Positions 50,477-60,938 of a stretch of DNA of 64,000 bases are shown here, in pieces. Positions within the stretch are counted from its first letter, which is position 1. Every line of letters begins with the position of its first letter. The notes under the pieces were generated by a model. The model worked only from the letters and a program-made list of their open reading frames with translations. It did no database searches and had not been told where the DNA came from. A program made the position numbers and the translations under genes. Where the stretch lies: assembly GCA_963744735.1 (NCBI GenBank), contig CAVUVH010000002.1, positions 313,341-377,340 of the forward strand, given 5' to 3'. The stretch is from RPQJ01 sp963744735. GTDB lineage: Bacteria > Pseudomonadota > Gammaproteobacteria > Steroidobacterales > Steroidobacteraceae.

Positions 50477-52074
50477 TCAGGGCTTCGACTTGTTGACCTG
50501 GAAGATCGACACCGTGCGGCTGACTTCGTTGCCCACCAGCACCAGCGGCTGGCCGTTCGGGCTGTCTTCCTCGGCAATGAACGTGACGCCCTCGGCGCCG
50601 CGATCGATCCGCACCTGCGCCAGGTTGCGGGTGTTGGCGTAGGCCGCGAAGCGTGGCGCCTGCGGCTCGCTGATGTCGTAGGCCATCACGCCGCCGATGC
50701 GCTCGAGGCCGACAAACGCGTACTGGCGTCCGCCGACGCGGCCGATGGCCAGGCCCTCGGGCTCCGGACCCTTGTTGTCGCTGCGGCTGTCAGGCCGGTT
50801 GTCGTCGTGGGTGGCGTTGAAGATCGCCGCGTAGCCATTGGCGGGATTTTCGAAGTAGCGCTCGAACTGGTCGCCGCTGTCCCAGACCTGCTGGCCGTCG
50901 ACGGTCCAGATCGAGAACGAACGCGCGCCGAAGGCGTGGATCTGGTCGAAGTCGCCGTCGCCGTCGAGGTCGCCCGAGGCGTTGCTGACCGTCAGGCGGC
51001 CCAGCGCCGCGTCTGTCCTTGAGCGTCGCGGCGTCCGGGAACACGTCCGGGTCCAGCACGTAGTCGTCGTCTGCCCACGCGACGCTTCCTCGCCGAATCC
51101 CGCGAAGTCCTCGTCCGAACGCGAGTCGCCCTCGTTCGCCGTGACCAGGAAGCGCTGGTTGCCGACGCTGATAGCTGGCGATCGCGTCGGGCTGGTACAT
51201 GCCGAACACCGGCCATGACGCGATCTGGATCGCGGTCCGTTGCCCCGTTCGCGATCGCTCGGGTCGAGCGCATTGCGGTCCAGGCTGTGGTCCTTCAGGC
51301 CGAGCGGCAGGATCTCGCTGCACGGTGGCCGTCGGCACGTCGATCACGGCCACGGCATTCGCCTCCTGCAGCGTGACCCAGGCCGTGCGGCCCTGGACGG
51401 TGATGTACTCGGGCTCGAGGTCCTGCGCGGCGGTGGTGCCGGGCCCGAACACGCGGATGCCCTGCGCATTCAGCGTGTCGCGCGAGAAGCGCGGAAGTCG
51501 ACGCTGCGCACGCTGGCGGAAGCCACGCCCTGCGCCAGGTCGATGATGCTGACCGTGCCTTCCGGATTGACCGAACCCGGCAGGTAATCCACGGGCTCGC
51601 CCTCGTTCGCCACCAGCACGCGCCGGCCGTCGCCGTCGAAGGTCAGCATGTCGGGCAGCGCGCCCACCACCACGCTGCCCACGACCTGCAGCGTCGCCGC
51701 GTTGATGAACACCACCCGGCCCGGATCGGTCTTCGGATTCGCCTCGACCGCGGCGGCGACCAGCCCGTTGTGCACGGCCACGCTGTTGAGCCCGGCGCCG
51801 TAGGCGGCCAGCGAGACCGTCTCGTGCAGGATCGGTGCCGACGGGTTCGACAGGTCGAGGACCGCCAGGGTGTTGTCGGTGGAATTGATGGCGAAGGCAC
51901 GACGGGTCGCTGCGGTCGTAGGCGACGATCTCGGCGCCGATGCTGCCGGCCGAGCCCGTGCCGATGCTCGCGAGGTGCTCGAGTGCGATGTCCCACTGCG
52001 GCGGCCCGTTGCGCGCACCGGCGCTCTGACATGGCCAGCAGGGCCGCAATGGCGGCGGCAATCTTGGTCTTCAT
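50477..52074 (-). CDS. Secreted choice-of-anchor-I-like beta-propeller protein (frame-broken)
   Basis: MKTKIAAAIAALLAMS begins a signal peptide. Then come GTGSAGSIGAEIVAYD, RAFAINSTDNTLAVLDLSNPSAPILHETVSLAAYGAGLNSVAVHNGLVAAAVEA, LPDMLTFDGDGRRVLVANEGEP, PEGTVSIIDL, GIRVFGPGTTAAQDLEPEYITVQGRTAWVTLQEANAVAVIDV, LVTANEGDSR and NKGPEPEGLAIGRVGGRQYAFVGLERIGGVMAYDISEPQAP. These blocks match the choice-of-anchor I family of secreted beta-propellers, sometimes encoded near alkaline phosphatases; no catalytic role is proven. Four tandem Pho half sites lie upstream. At least seven breaks occur between 50990 and 51910. Its substrate is unknown; a phytase- or esterase-like use in phosphate scavenging is speculation. 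Confidence 0.75.
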
Positions 52075-52126
52075 GGTCGGGCCTCGGTTCTTGTTGGAAT
52101 GCGACGCGCGAGCTTGCCGCCGACGT

Positions 52127-52166
52127 GTGACAGCCGAGTGACAGGCGAGTGACAGGCGAGTGACAG
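52127..52166 (-). promoter_or_regulatory. Quadruple Pho-box array (four perfect CTGTCAC repeats)
   Basis: On the minus strand CTGTCAC occurs four times, at 52166-52160, 52155-52149, 52144-52138 and 52133-52127, with spacers TCGC, TCGC and TCGG, an exact 11-bp period. This is a textbook double PhoB site. It lies 53 bases upstream of the start at 52074 and 18 bases past the agt stop, so it drives the choice-of-anchor-I gene as a unit separate from plcP-agt. Confidence 0.85.
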
Positions 52167-52183
52167 GCGCGACGGCGGTCCGG

Positions 52184-53217
52184 TCAGGCGGCGGCGGTCG
52201 ATTCGAGCGCGGCCGCGGGGCTCGGGGGTTGCGCCAGCGCCGCCACGAACTGCCGGGTGCAGGCCTCCCAGGAATACCCAGCGCATGGGCGCGGCAGGCC
52301 GCCGGATCGAGTTCGAGCGCCGCCTCCGCGGCGAGCTGCAGGTCCTCGTCCAGCACGCCGGTGTGGCCGTTGACCACGACGTCGATCGGCCCGGTCACCG
52401 GATACGCCGCGACCGGCACGCCGCAGGCCATGGCCTCGAGCAGGACCAGGCCAAACGTGTCGGTGCGGCTGGGGAACACGAACACGTCGGACGCCGCGAT
52501 GTGACGGGCCAGGTCCTCGCCGTGCTTGAAGCCGACGAAGTGCGCTTGCGGAAACCGCGCTGCAAGTTCGGCCCGCGCGGGGCCATCGCCAACCACCAGC
52601 TTGCTGCCGGGCAGGTCCAGCTCAAGGAAGTCCTCGATGCCCTTCTCGACGGCCACGCGCCCGAGGTACAGCCAGACGGGCCGCGGCAGCTGCAGGAAAT
52701 GCTTGTCGCCCGGCCGGAACAGCTCGCTGTCCACGCCGCGGCTCCAGGTCACCAGGTTGGGGAACCCGCGTGACTCGAGCAGCCGCCGCATCGACGGTGT
52801 CGCGACCAGCGTGCGCGCCGCCGCGCCGTGAAACCAGCGCATCGCAGGCGTAGCCGAGCGACAGCGGCACCGGCGCCCGCGCCCGCACGTACTCCGGAAA
52901 CTGCGTGTGATACGCGGTCGTGAACGGATGCCCGTTGCGCAGGCACCAGCGCCGCGCCGCGAGTCCGATCGGCCCTTCGGTGGAGATGTGCACCGCCGTG
53001 GGCTGCAGCGCTCGAGCCGCCGCGCCACGGCGCGCCCGGCGAACAGCGACAGCCGGATCTCCGGATACGTCGGGCACGGCACGGTGCGGAATTCCTGCGG
53101 CGAGATCACGTGCACGTCGATGCCGTCGGCGCGCATGCAGTCGACCGTCGTGGCCAGCGTGCGCACCACGCCGTTGGTCTGCGGAAACCAGGCGTCGGTG
53201 GCGACCACGACCCTCAT
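52184..53217 (-). CDS. agt: GT4 glycosyltransferase, Agt-like diacylglycerol glycosyltransferase (frame-broken)
   Basis: MRVVVATDAWFPQTNGVVRTLATTVDCMRADGIDVHVISPQEFRTVPCPTYPEIRLSLF is the typical N-terminus of the GT4 group containing sulfoquinovosyl- and glucosyl-diacylglycerol synthases. The donor-binding half shows VWLYLGRVAVEKGIEDFLELDLPGSKLVVGDGPARAEL, FVGFKHGEDLARHIAASDVFVFPSRTDTFGLVLLEAMACGVPVAAYPVTGPIDVV. Breaks are near 53010, 52845, 52790 and 52275; the repaired end is SPAAALESTAAA. About 344 residues, as in rhizobial Agt. The ATG overlaps the plcP stop by ATGA, the same pairing as the phosphate-starvation operon of Agrobacterium and Mesorhizobium. The substrate is inferred from this context. 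Confidence 0.75.
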
Positions 53218-54048
53218 GCGGCCACCGGCGCCGGCACCACCGGGCTGCCGAGCAGCGGCACCTCGGCGCTGCCCACCAGCACCGTCTGGCGTTTCGGTCC
53301 AGCGCAGCAGGCTGAACCGCCCGGCGAAGTCCTCCACCAGCGTGGTGCAGCTCTCGACCCAGTCGCCGTCGTTGCAGTAGGCGATGCCGTCGATGTCGGT
53401 GATCTCGGCGCGGTGGATGTGGCCGCAGATCACGCCCTGCACGTCGCGGCGGCGGGCCTCGGCCGCCAGCGCCTTCTCGAAGCCGCCGATGTACTGCACC
53501 GCGTTCTTGACCTTGTGCTTGAGGAACGCGGCCAGCGACCAGTACGGGTAGCCGAAGCGCGCCCGCACCGAGTTGACGAAGCGGTTGAGCGTCAGTGCCG
53601 CGGCATAGGCATGGCTGCCGATCGACTCGAGCAGCGGGCTCGCGCGCACGATGCTGTCGAACTCGTCGCCGTGCAGCACCAGGTAGCGGCGGCCGTCGGC
53701 CGCGGTGTGGATGGCCTCGCGCAGGATCTCGACGTTGCCCATGACCAGGCCATCGTGGTCGCGGAAGACGCGGTCGTGGTTGCCCGGGATGTAGACGACC
53801 CGGGTGCCGTGCTTGGCCTTGCCGAGGATCGTGCGGATGACGTCGTTGTGGGCCTGCGGCCAGTAGAACGACTTGCTGAGCGCCCACAGGTCGATGATGT
53901 CACCGACCAGGTAGATCTGCTCGCACTCGACCCGTCGCAGGAAGTCGAGCAGGTACTGCGCCTGGCAGCCCTTGAAACCAAGGTGAATGTCGGAAATGAA
54001 AACGCTTCGGGCACGCAGCGTGGTGCGCTGCTCCTGGCCGTTGTTCAT
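53214..54048 (-). CDS. plcP: LpxH-like metallophosphoesterase, probable PlcP phospholipase C (one frame break)
   Basis: MNNGQEQRTTLRARSVFISDIHLGFKGCQAQYLLDFLRRVECEQIYLVGDIIDLWAL has the DxH and GDxxD metal motifs; VVYIPGNHDRVFRDHDG carries GNHD, YLVLHGDEFDSIV and VICGHIHRAEI the remaining ligands. GSHAYAAALTLNRFVNSVRARFGYPYWSLAAFLKHKVKNAVQYI is a hydrophobic membrane-association segment. PlcP of alphaproteobacteria, an LpxH-like phospholipase C, degrades phosphatidylglycerol and phosphatidylethanolamine to diacylglycerol under phosphate starvation. About 278 residues. One break near 53285. UDP-diacylglucosamine hydrolase (LpxH) is the alternative, but coupling to agt and the Pho box favour PlcP. 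Confidence 0.78.
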
Positions 54049-54094
54049 CGATCACCGATTGCTGGCCTCGTTCCGCAGAGCCTGCGGCAGGCGC

Positions 54095-54134
54095 GTGAAA
54101 CGCCGATGACCGGCGCGAGAAACTTTTGTGACGG
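54095..54134 (-). promoter_or_regulatory. Putative Pho-box array for plcP-agt
   Basis: Four half sites spaced 11 bp apart on the minus strand: CCGTCAC (54134-54128), GTTTCTC (54123-54117), CGGTCAT (54112-54106) and GTTTCAC (54101-54095). Each is 5 or 6 of 7 to C-T-(G/T)-T-C-A-(T/C). Individually weak, their exact periodicity is convincing. The array starts three bases after the ppk stop and ends 46 bases before the plcP ATG, an ideal promoter distance. Confidence 0.6.
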
Positions 54135-54136
54135 CC

Positions 54137-56231
54137 TCAGCGACGGGCGCGCTGGCGGGTGCGCTTCATCAGCGTGACGTGCGTGCCCTCGCGCGCCACC
54201 TTGGCATCGCGCCGGCTGGACTGCAGGCGCGTGTAGCTGCCGTCGGACTGCATCAGCCAGGCATTGCGCAGGTCGGCGAGCTGCACCTGCAGCACGTCCC
54301 AGAGCCGCTCGCGCAGGCGCCGGTTCTCGACCGGCGCGATGGCCTCCACCCGGCGCGACAGGTTGCGGTCCATCCAGTCGGCCGAACCGAGCAGGAAGTC
54401 GCCCTCGAGCGGGTCCTCGCTGCCGTTGGCGAAATGGAACACCCGGCCGTGCTCGAGGAAGCGGCCGATGATCGAGCGCACGCGGATGTTCTCGGTCAGG
54501 CCCGCGATCCCCGGCCGCAGGCAGCAGAAGCCGCGCACGATCAGGTCGATCGGCACGCCGGCATTGGAGGCGTCGCAGAGCGCCTCGCAGATCGGGCCGT
54601 CCTCGAGCTGGTTGATCTTGGCGACGATGCGCGCGGGCCGCCCGGCGCGCGCATTGGCCGCCTCGCGCCCGATCAGGTCGACGAAGCGCGTGCGCATGTT
54701 GAGCGGCGCCACCAGCAGCTTCTCGAAGCGCGGCGCGCGCGAGTAGCCGGTCAGGTGGTGGAACAGGTTGACGACGTCACGGGTCAGCACCGGGTCGCAG
54801 GTGAACAGGCCGAAGTCGGTGTAGAGCCGCGCCGTCTTGACGTGGTAGTTGCCGGTGCCGATGTGGGCGTAGCTGCGCAGCCCGTCGCCTTCGCGGCGCA
54901 CGACCAGCGCCAGCTTGGTGTGCGTCTTGAGGCCGCGGAAGCCGTAGATCACGTGATCGCCGGCCTTCTGCAGCTCTTCCGCCCAGTGCAGGTTGCGCTC
55001 CTCGTCGAAGCGGGCCTTGAGCTCCACCAGGCACGCCACCTGCTTGCCGTTCTCGGCCGCCTTGATCAGCGAGCGGACGAACGGCGTGTCGTCGCCGAGC
55101 CGGTAGACGGTCATCTTGATCGTCGTCGTCGCGGGTCGTCGGCCGCGTCGCGGATGAAGCGCTCGACCGAGGCGTCGAAGCTTTCGTACGGGTGGTGCAC
55201 CAGCACGTCGCCGGCGCGGATCGCCGAGAAGATGTCGGCGTCCGCCTCGATGCCGAGCGGCGGCAGCGGCGTCCACGGCGGGTCGCGCAGCTCCGGGATC
55301 GGCAGCGAGGCGAGCTCGAACAGCCCGGAGTAGTCGAGCATGTCGGTCAGCTCGTAGACATCCCCCTCGCGCAGCTCGAACCGGCCGACGAGGCTGTCGC
55401 GGATCTCGCTGCTGGGGTTGGCGGCGAACTCGAGCCGCACGACCGGCTGGAACCGCCGCTGCCGCACCTGCTCCTCGACCAGCTCGCGGATGCTGTTGTC
55501 GCTGTCCTCCTCGATGGCGATGTCGGCGTTGCGCGAGACGCGGAACAGCGTGGTCTCGAGGATCTCCACGCCCGGAAACAGGCTGGCTGGCGTTCTCGCG
55601 CAGCAGCTCCTGCAGCGAGATGAAGCAGCGCTGCCCGGCCTCGACCCCGGCACGGAGCGGCAGCCACTGCGGCAGCGCCGAGGGCACCTTGACCCGCACC
55701 AGCACGCGGTCGTCGGTCTCGTCGTCCTTGAGCACGAAGCCCCAGGACGTCGAGAGATTCGACATGAACGGGAACGGGTGCGACGGATTCGAGGCCGAGC
55801 GGCGTCAGTGCCGGCGACACGTGCCGGTCGTAGTACTCGCGCGCCTCGGCCTGCTGCGCGGGCGTGAGCTCGGCCCACGAGGCGAGCTTCACCCCGTGCT
55901 TGTCCAGCCGCTGGCGCAGCTCCTGGAAGCACTGCCCGCGCTGCAGCAGCATCGGATAGAGTGCGGCCCGCAGGCTGAGGATGTGCGCATTGAACTCCTC
56001 GACCACGGCGATGTTGCCGCTGGCGTAGGCGCGGGTGCGCATCGCGCCGACGCGCTTCATGAAGAATTCGTCGAGGTTCGAGGTGAAGATGGCCAGGAAC
56101 TTGAGCCGCTCGAGCAGTGGCACGCGCTCGTCGTGCGCCTCGGCCAGCACGCGGCGGTTGAACTCGAGCCAGCTGAGGTCCCGGTCGAACCAGGCCTCCT
56201 TGATCATCCGTGCGCGCAGCTTTGCGTCCAT
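54137..56231 (-). CDS. ppk: Polyphosphate kinase Ppk1 (frame-broken)
   Basis: Ppk1 polymerises inorganic polyphosphate from ATP. WFDRDLSWLEFNRRVLAEAHDERVPLLERLKFLAIFTSNLDEFFMKRVG is the invariant N-terminal domain. TVYRLGDDTPFVRSLIKAAENGKQVACLVELKARFDEERNLHWAEEL and GLKTHTKLALVVRRE contain the phospho-accepting histidine region; LTGYSRAPRFEKLLVAPLNMR and RSIIGRFLEHGRVFHFANG complete the C-terminal PLD-like domains. About 697 residues. Breaks are near 55780, 55590 and 55125. A basic tail ends MKRTRQRARR. A Pho box lies 80 bases upstream. Confidence 0.96.
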
Positions 56232-56311
56232 GGCACCCCTGTCCCGGCCATCGCCACGGCCCGCGGGACCGAGCGGATGTGCCTGAATAGCATATAGAAT
56301 CCGGTGATCAC

Positions 56312-56329
56312 GTTACCGAAATGTGACAA
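56312..56329 (-). promoter_or_regulatory. Putative Pho box for ppk
   Basis: On the minus strand TTGTCAC (56329-56323), then ATTT, then CGGTAAC (56318-56312). Downstream, TATATG and TATTC within 56285-56298 offer -10-like sequence, and the ppk ATG at 56231 is 80 bases away. The site lies in the divergent ppk-dapD interval, but its direction points at ppk. Confidence 0.6.
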
Positions 56330-56366
56330 CCCGGCCGATTCCTTACTCCTTCATGACGGTGCGCCC

Positions 56367-57209
<843 letters not shown>

Positions 57210-57212
<3 letters not shown>

Positions 57213-57300
57213 GGATCGGGGATAGGGGATAGCGGAAGTGGATAGCGGTGGCCGCCGCGCGATCTGCTATCCGCTATCCGCTATCCCCTATCCCTCTTCC
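57210..57300. repeat. Long inverted repeat of GGGATAG/GGATAGC units between dapD and phoU
   Basis: On the left, GGGGATAGGGGATAGCGG and GGATAGCGG; on the right, the complementary CCGCTATCC units (two or three) and CCCCTATCCC. The whole can fold into a stem of some 30 bp with a GC-rich loop. It sits between the convergent genes dapD and phoU and contains both stop codons (57210-57212 and 57281-57283), so it could be a two-way terminator. It is the same repeat style as 9985-10080. Confidence 0.65.
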
Positions 57301-58000
57301 ACTTCCTGCCGCTCCCCTCCATCATGTACAGCACTTGCTCGGCGATGTTCCTGGCGTGGTCGCCGATCCGCTCCAGGCCCTTGAGCGCGAAGATCGTGTC
57401 GATGGTCGGCGCGCAGGAAGCGGTTGTCCTCGCAGCACGTACGACATCACCTGCCGCAGCGCGGCGGCGAACTCGGCATCCAGTTCGGCGTCGCGCTGCA
57501 AGCACCGTGCGGGCCATGCTCCGAGGTCCATCTCGTCGGCGGCCCGCACGGCGCTGCGCAGCATCGAGCCGACAGCGCCGCCATGTGCCGCAACTGGCGC
57601 GACACCGCCAGCACCGGGATCTGCCGTCGGCGGCCTTTTCCAGCGTGAGCGCGAACCGCGCGATCTTCTTTGCCTCGTCGCCGGCGCGCTCCAGTTCGCG
57701 GCCGATGCGGACGATGGCGCGCGCCAGCCGCAGGTCGCTCGCGACCGGCTGCTGCAGGGCGATGAAGGTCAGGCTGTCGCGGTCGAGCTGCTTCTCGTAT
57801 TCGTCGACGCGCGCCTCGCGCGCCAGCACCGCGTGCGCCAGGCGGAGTGTCGCGCTCGAGCAGTGCCGGACGGCGCCGGCGACCTGGTCGATGACCAGCG
57901 CGCCCATCTCGACGCGCGTGCAGGCGCAGCGCGCCGCCAGCGACTGGTCGACGATCTGCTCGAGCGTGTGCGGATCCGGTCGGGATCGCGTGCGCTGCAT
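57281..58000 (-). CDS. phoU: Phosphate transport regulator PhoU (frame-broken)
   Basis: PhoU relays the state of the Pst transporter to PhoR and represses the Pho regulon when phosphate is plentiful. DEYEKQLDRDSLTFIALQQPVASDLRLARAIVRIGRELERAGDEAKKIARFAL and TIDTIFALKGLERIGDHARNIAEQVLYMMEG are the two three-helix-bundle PhoU signatures with the metal-binding E..GD motifs. Several breaks lie between 57410 and 57620. About 236 residues. The stop falls in the inverted repeat. It is last of the pstSCAB-phoU unit, 25 bases after pstB. Confidence 0.95.
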   Translation of the reverse strand: MQRTRSRPDPHTLEQIVDQSLAARCACTRVEMGALVIDQVAGAVRHCSSATLRLAHAVLAREARVDEYEKQLDRDSLTFIALQQPVASDLRLARAIVRIGRELERAGDEAKKIARFALTLEKAADGRSRCWRCRASCGTWRRCRLDAAQRRAGRRRDGPRSMARTVLAARRRTGCRVRRRAAAGDVVRAARTTASCAPTIDTIFALKGLERIGDHARNIAEQVLYMMEGSGRKWKRDRG

Positions 58001-58025
58001 CGACGACCGACTCCGTCCACGGGCA

Positions 58026-58923
58026 TCAGCCGTAGCGGCCGGTGATGTAGTCCTCGGTCGCCTTCTTCGACGGGTTGGTGAAGATCTTCGAGGTCGCGTC
58101 GACCTCGACCAGTTCGCCGAGGTACATGAACGCCGTGAAGTCCGAGACGCGCGCGGCCTGCTGCATGTTGTGCGTGACGATCAGGATGGTGACGCGCTGG
58201 CGCAGCTCGGTGATCAGCTCCTCGATCTTGGCCGTCGCGATCGGGTCGAGCGCCGAGGTCGGCTCGTCGAACAGCAGGATCTCGGGCTCGGTCGCCAGCG
58301 CGCGCGAGATGCACACGCGCTGCATCTGGCCGCCCGACAGCGCCAGCGCGGAGTCGTTCAGGCGGTCCTTGACCTCGTCCCAGATCGCGGCGCCGCGCAG
58401 CGCCTTCTCGACGCGCTCGGCGAGCTCGGTCTTGTTGTTGATGCCGCGCAGGCGCAGGCCGTAGGCCACGTTCTCGAACACCGACTTCGGGAACGGGTTC
58501 GGCTTCTGGAACACCATGCCGATCCGCATGCGGACCTCGATCGGGTCCGTCTCGGGACCGACGAGGTTGACGTTGTCCGGGACGCAGCATGATCGCGCCC
58601 TCGTACTTCGTGTCCGCCTGCAGGTCGTGCATGCGGTTGAAGCAGCGCAGGAAGGTGCTCTTGCCGCAGCCCGACGGGCCGATCAGCGCCGTGACCTGGT
58701 GCTCGGGGATCACCAGGTTGATGTTCTTCAGCGCCTGGTTCGTGCCGTACCAGAAGTTGAGCTTCTCGGCGCTCGCCTTGGGCGGATTGGCGCGCGTGCC
58801 CTTGCGGTCCTCCATCACGATCGAAAGTGACGGCGTGTCGGAGCCCTGCGCGCGGGTTTCGCCTTGCATCGTTGCGGTCTGCCTGGGTTGGGTTGCGGTC
58901 TTCGTTTCGAGGATCGTGCTCAT
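58026..58923 (-). CDS. pstB: Phosphate ABC transporter ATP-binding protein PstB (one frame break)
   Basis: This is the ATPase of the Pst high-affinity phosphate importer. An N-terminal extension of about 45 residues (MSTILETKTATQPRQTATMQGETRAQG...) precedes KASAEKLNFWYGTNQALKNINLVIPEHQVTALIGPSGCGKSTFLRCFNRMHDL with Walker A. After one extra C near 58580, GMVFQKPNPFPKSVFENVAYGLRLRGI, LSGGQMQRVCISRALATEPEILLFDEPTSALDPIATAKIEELI give the signature and Walker B motifs. The end is TEDYITGRYG. About 298 residues. The pstA stop lies 5 bases upstream. Confidence 0.96.
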
Positions 58924-58928
58924 GGCGC

Positions 58929-59864
58929 TCACCAGCTGATCTTCTTGCGGAAGCGGTAGCGGATCCAGATCGCCACCGCGTTCATGGCGAGCGTCATGCC
59001 GAGCAGGATGGCGCCCGCCGCGGCCGCGTTCGCCTGGAACGCCTGGTCCGGCCGCGAGACCCAGTTGAACATCTGGATCGGCATGGCCGTGAACTCGCTC
59101 ATCAGCCATTCGAAGTTCAGGAACGGGAACTCGCCCGTGACCGGCGACGGCGGCAGGAAGGCGATGAACGACAGCGCGCCGATCGTGATGATGGGCGCGG
59201 TCTCGCCGATGGCGCGCGACAGGCCGAGGATCAGGCCGGTGAGGATGCCGCCGGTCGAATACGGCAGCACGTGGTCCTTGGTGACCTCCCAGCGGGTGGC
59301 ACCGAGGCCGTAGGCCGCCTCGCGGATCGCCTTGGGCACGGCCCGCAGCGACTCGCGCGTCGCCACGATCACGATCGGCAGGATCAGCAGCGCGAGCGTG
59401 AGCCCGGCCGTGAGCACGCTCTGGCCGAAATTGAACTGGTAGACGAACAGGCCGAGCGCCAGCAGGCCGTAGATGATCGAGGGCACGCCCGCGAGGTTGG
59501 TGACGTTGATCTCGATGATGCCGGTGAACCAGTTCTTCGGCGCGTACTCCTCGAGGTAGATCGCGGCCGCCACGCCGACCGGCAGCGCCACGAGCGCGGT
59601 CACGACCATGATCAGCATGGTGCCGACGGCGGCGGACAGGATGCCGGCGTTCTCGGCCTTGCGCGACGGGAAGGACGTGAAGAAGTCCCAGCCGAAGCGC
59701 GAGCGCAGCCGTCACGCACCAGGTCGAAGAACAGGATCGCGAGGATCGGCAAGGCAGCCGAACAGCAGCGCCATGCCGATCGCGATGAACACCTTGTCGA
59801 GCTGCTTGCGCCAGGACGAGTCCCTGGCGGATCTGCTCGAGCGTCAAGTGGCGGTGGCGGCCAT
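58929..59864 (-). CDS. pstA: Phosphate ABC transporter permease PstA (frame-broken)
   Basis: This is one of two membrane channels of the Pst importer. MLIMVVTALVALPVGVAAAIYLEEYAPKNWFTGIIEINVTNLAGVPSIIYGLLALGLF is the conserved core; AIREAAYGLGATRWEVTKDHVLPYSTGGILTGLILGLSRAIGETAPIITIGAL contains the EAA-loop. The N-terminal quarter, including the first transmembrane helix (DKVFIAIGMALLFGCLPILAILFFDLV), is in other frames after breaks near 59820, 59755 and 59710. About 311 residues. The ATG at 59864 shares one base with the pstC stop (TGATG). Confidence 0.94.
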
Positions 59865-60794
59865 CAGTACGCCTCCCGGAACCGGCGGGTGAGGAAGAAG
59901 CCGATCACGTTCAGCACCAGCGTCATCAGCATCAGCACGAGGCCGGCCGCGAAGATGCTCTGGTAGCCGATGCTGTCGTGCGGCAGGTCGCCGAGGCTCA
60001 CCTGCACGATGTAGGCAGTGATCGTCGCGGCGGGCTCGGTCGGATTGAACGTCAGGTTGGCCATCATGCCGGCCGCGATCGCGACGACCATGGTCTCGCC
60101 CACGGCGCGGGAGATGCCGAGGATGTAGGCCGCCGCGAGGCCGGAGAACGCGCCCGGCACCACCACGCGCAGCGCCGTCTGCATCTTGGTGGCGCCCATC
60201 GCATAGGAGCCTTCGCGCATGTACTTGGGCACGGCCCGCATCGCGTCCTCGCTGACCGACGCCACGTAGGGCACGATCATCAGGCCGATCACGAGGCCCG
60301 CGCTCAGCATGTTGAAGCCGGGCAGGTCGGGCCAGATCTTCTGCAGCAGCGGCGTCACCATCAGCAGCGCGAAGTAGCCGTACACGACGGTCGGCACGGC
60401 GCCCAGCAGCTCGAGGATCGGCTTGACGGACTCGCGCAGCTGGTGCGGCGCGAACTCGGACAGGTAGATCGCGATGATCGTGCCGACCGGGATGGCCACG
60501 AGCACGGCGACGCCGGTCACCGTCAGCGTGCCCGGCAACCAGCGGCATGATGCCGTAGCGGGCGTCGGCGAACAGCGGCGTCCACATCGTGTCGGTGATG
60601 AAGTCCTTGACCGAAACGTGCTCGAAGAAGAACGCTCGACTCGTAGAACAGGATGAACACGATCGCGATGGTCGTGAAGACCGCGACCAGCCCCGCCAGC
60701 AGCAGGATCAACTCGATGATCCGGTCACGCGTCTTGCGATAACGCAGCGACGCAAACGCGCCCTGCGAGAACTGCGCGCCTTGCCTTGACTCAT
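59864..60794 (-). CDS. pstC: Phosphate ABC transporter permease PstC (frame-broken)
   Basis: This is the second Pst channel subunit. The repaired N-terminus MSQGKA...FASLRYRKTRDRIIELILLLAGLVAVFTTIAIVFILFYES holds the first helix; GTLTVTGVAVLVAIPVGTIIAIYLSEFAPHQLRESVKPILELLGAVPTVVYGYFALL, YMREGSYAMGATKMQTALRVVVPGAFSGLAAAYILGISRAVGETMVVAIAAG (EAA loop) and LVLNVIGFFLTRRFREAY follow. Breaks are near 60775, 60635 and 60535. About 309 residues. It lies 144 bases downstream of pstS, with a hairpin in the gap. Confidence 0.95.
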
Positions 60795-60878
60795 GGGGTG
60801 TTCCCCTTCCCCGTCGTGAGCGGCGGACGGCCACTCTACCCGCCGCCGCGCCCGATTTCGACCCTGCCCGAGCGACGC

Positions 60879-60910
60879 GCGGGGAGAAGGCCTGCTGGGC
60901 CCCTCCCCGC
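60879..60910 (-). terminator. Hairpin between pstS and pstC (possible partial terminator/attenuator)
   Basis: GCGGGGAG (60879-60886) pairs with CTCCCCGC (60903-60910), and an inner GGCC pairs with GGCC, giving a two-part stem with a short loop. There is no T run on the minus strand. Placed after pstS, such structures commonly protect the abundant binding-protein mRNA or reduce read-through into the permease genes, explaining how one operon makes much more PstS than PstCAB. Confidence 0.5.
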
Positions 60911-60938
60911 CGTCGGAATCAGGTCATTGCCGGCTCGA

